Below, in pieces: positions 33,851-35,317 of a stretch of 35,317 bases of DNA. Source of the DNA: an uncultured Eubacterium sp. (GTDB lineage: Bacteria > Bacillota > Clostridia > Lachnospirales > Lachnospiraceae); assembly GCA_947385775.1 (NCBI GenBank), contig CANDMI010000038.1, positions 1 to 35,317 on the forward strand, read 5' to 3'. Numbering within the stretch: position 1 is the stretch's first letter; every line of letters starts with the position of its first letter. The position numbers and the translations under genes were made by a program. Below the pieces are notes generated by a model, which searched no databases, was not told the DNA's origin, and saw only the letters and a program-made list of their open reading frames with translations.

Positions 33851-35146
33851 ATGAAAAAATTATATCCTGGCGACCGGGGAACCCTTGTGCAATATGTACA
33901 GCTTGCGCTTACGCGGGCTGGACACCCTGCAAAAATAGACGGTATCTTTGGCGACAATACCTGCGCTTCCCTGCAAGCTTTTTTTGGAAAAGACACGCCC
34001 TGCCAAATCGCAGAGCCGGAGTGGGAAGCGCTAATCCCTTATTTAAAAGGCTACACAACCCATCGCGCCACCGCAGGCGATTCTTACTGGCAGATCGCTT
34101 CCCGCTACCACTCATCCGTCCAGCGGCTTGTAACCGCAAACCCTACCATAGACCCATCCAGCATCAAAATTGGCACAGTTATCTTTGTGCCCTTTCATTT
34201 TCCTCTTGTGTCAGATGAAGTGGATTATTCTTCTTATCTGACGGACTGGATACTGGAGGGGCTTCTTGTACGCTATCCGTTCTTGCGTCAAAAGCAGATT
34301 GGCAGCAGCGTAATGGGTCGGGAGCTAACCGCGCTCCAAATCGGCGAGGGAAGCCGACAGGTATTTTATAACGCTTCCTTTCATGCAAATGAATGGATCA
34401 CAACTCCTGTGTTACTTAAATTCGCAGAAGATTTTGCGGAAGGCTTCGCTTCCGGAACAAGCCTGTTTGACGTACGTCTTTCCTGGCTGTATTATGGATA
34501 TACGCTATTTTTAGTCCCGCTTGTAAATCCAGACGGGGTGGATTTGGTAACTGGCGTATTAAACGCGGACGCAGATATGGATGCAAACGGCAAAAACTAT
34601 TTCAATCAGGCAAAACAGATCGGGGCAAATTATCCGAAAATACCGTTTCCCCAGGGCTGGAAAGCGAATATTGAGGGCATCGACTTAAACCTCCAGTTTC
34701 CAGCTGGCTGGGAGCGAGCAAAGGAAATAAAATACGCCCAGGGATTTCAATCTCCCGCGCCGCGGGATTACGTCGGGCCTTTCCCACTTAGCGCGCCGGA
34801 AAGCAAGGCTGTCTATGATTTTACGCAAAACCATGACTTTCAGCTTATTTTAGCTTACCATACCCAAGGAGAGGTTATTTATTGGAAATACCAGGATTAC
34901 GAGCCGGAAAATTCCTACCGTATCGCCAGATATTTTCATGAAGTCAGCGGATACACCGTCGAAGAAACGCCGAAAGCTTCCGGCAATGCAGGATATAAGG
35001 ACTGGTTCATTCAGACTTACAACCGCCCAGGATATACAATTGAAGCGGGACGCGGCAACAATCCACTCCCTATGTCGCAATTTTCAAAAATCTATCAGGA
35101 TAATCTTGGAATTTTAATGGGTGGTATGACAGAACTAACATCTTAA
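33851..35146 (+). CDS. M14-family peptidoglycan endopeptidase with PG-binding and LysM domains
   Basis: 431 residues. Residues 1-60 form a peptidoglycan-binding-1 like domain (VQYVQLALTRAGHPAKIDG, FGDNTCASLQAF), 68-115 a LysM domain (THRATAGDSYWQIASRYH, PSSIKIGTVIFVP), and 125-430 a zinc carboxypeptidase-like M14 domain. Zinc ligands are H178 and E181 (FHANEW) and H337 (AYHTQG); the catalytic glutamate is E398 (YTIEAGRG). This is the architecture of the gamma-D-glutamyl-L-diamino acid endopeptidase I group (Lysinibacillus ENP1), which cuts between D-Glu and the diamino acid in the stem peptide. No signal peptide is visible, as in ENP1, so it may act inside the cell or after mother-cell lysis. 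The site before ATG 33851 is weak. It is divergent from the two-component operon. Confidence 0.9.
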   Translation: MKKLYPGDRGTLVQYVQLALTRAGHPAKIDGIFGDNTCASLQAFFGKDTPCQIAEPEWEALIPYLKGYTTHRATAGDSYWQIASRYHSSVQRLVTANPTIDPSSIKIGTVIFVPFHFPLVSDEVDYSSYLTDWILEGLLVRYPFLRQKQIGSSVMGRELTALQIGEGSRQVFYNASFHANEWITTPVLLKFAEDFAEGFASGTSLFDVRLSWLYYGYTLFLVPLVNPDGVDLVTGVLNADADMDANGKNYFNQAKQIGANYPKIPFPQGWKANIEGIDLNLQFPAGWERAKEIKYAQGFQSPAPRDYVGPFPLSAPESKAVYDFTQNHDFQLILAYHTQGEVIYWKYQDYEPENSYRIARYFHEVSGYTVEETPKASGNAGYKDWFIQTYNRPGYTIEAGRGNNPLPMSQFSKIYQDNLGILMGGMTELTS

Positions 35147-35161
35147 GAAAACAAAAAAGAA

Positions 35162-35232
35162 CAGGGGCGGAAGGAATCGAACCCTCCTCTGGAGTTTTGG
35201 AGACTCTCATTCTACCGATGAACTACGCCCCT
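35162..35232 (-). tRNA. tRNA-Trp (CCA)
   Basis: 71 bases with the acceptor AGGGGCG/CGCCCCT, discriminator G, D-arm TTCATCGGT, T-loop TTCGATTC, and the anticodon loop CTCCAAA, giving anticodon CCA. The outermost pair of the anticodon stem (A27-C43) is a mismatch. The CCA end is not encoded. A T-rich tract follows, suitable for release. Confidence 0.93.
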
Positions 35233-35306
35233 ATAAATAATAAACAAATAATAAGAAAAAACGCGTACCCTCAAAACTTCATACAGAATTCCATCCTTTT
35301 CCCTTT

Positions 35307-35317
35307 GGTCAAGCCCT
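35307..35317 (-). rRNA. Probable 3' end of 23S rRNA (partial)
   Basis: The complement reads AGGGCTTGACC, which is the usual end of clostridial 23S rRNA (preceded by GGTCG outside the window). Only 11 bases are seen, so the identity rests on that end alone and on the tRNA-Trp just downstream. The 74-base spacer to the tRNA carries nothing else I can name. Confidence 0.45.

Overview
The window reads as the chromosome of a Gram-positive, low-to-mid GC anaerobe of the Clostridia, most likely a gut Lachnospiraceae relative. The signs are strong AGGAGG-type ribosome binding sites, BspA-like surface proteins, SDR-type fructuronate reductase and Firmicutes-style hexuronate genes, plus hairpin-rich short repeats of the kind I associate with that family (recollection, not searched). 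The organism assignment is inference from gene content.

Layout. 1-3540: the tail of a winged-helix protein, then an EcsC-family gene and an AAA-ATPase/PD-(D/E)XK (DUF1703-type) gene on the minus strand, bordered by short palindromic repeats that share a perfect 20-bp inverted sequence. 3561-4710: a lone glycerol dehydrogenase with its own promoter. 4887-7771: a large secreted protein with an NlpC/P60-like module, BspA leucine-rich repeats and wall-binding-like repeats, broken by one frameshift in a six-base homopolymer. 8086-20067: a nine-gene minus-strand hexuronide operon. 20068-20669: a control region with three related candidate operator boxes and a decayed IS3-type fragment. 20670-23620: a HAD phosphatase and a divergent chemotaxis receptor. 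23818-24337: tRNA-Leu(CAA) and an IS66-type relic. 24338-26580: a second BspA-like secreted protein, also broken by a -1 frameshift in a six-base homopolymer. 26728-28437: a second DUF1703-type ATPase. 28540-33729: an ABC exporter (ATPase plus FtsX-type permease) and a two-component system, separated by tandem hairpin repeats. 33851-35146: an M14 peptidoglycan endopeptidase. 35162-35317: tRNA-Trp(CCA) and what looks like the last bases of a 23S rRNA gene.

How the genes work together. The main operon imports glycosides or uronides (GPH symporter), cleaves them (GH2 beta-glycosidase/beta-glucuronidase and a NagZ-type GH3), and takes glucuronate through the isomerase pathway: UxaC (to fructuronate), SDR reductase (to mannonate), UxuA (to KDG), KdgK (to KDPG) and Eda (to pyruvate and glyceraldehyde-3-phosphate). 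All enzymes from glucuronide to central metabolism are present. The pairing of a glucuronidase-like GH2 with a NagZ-signature GH3 raises the possibility of GlcA-HexNAc disaccharides as substrate.

The least explained features are the paired homopolymer frameshifts in the two LRR surface proteins (phase variation, decay or sequencing error), a triple 16-bp tandem repeat just upstream of one of them, and the hairpin repeat elements. No CRISPR array and no intact transposase were seen.
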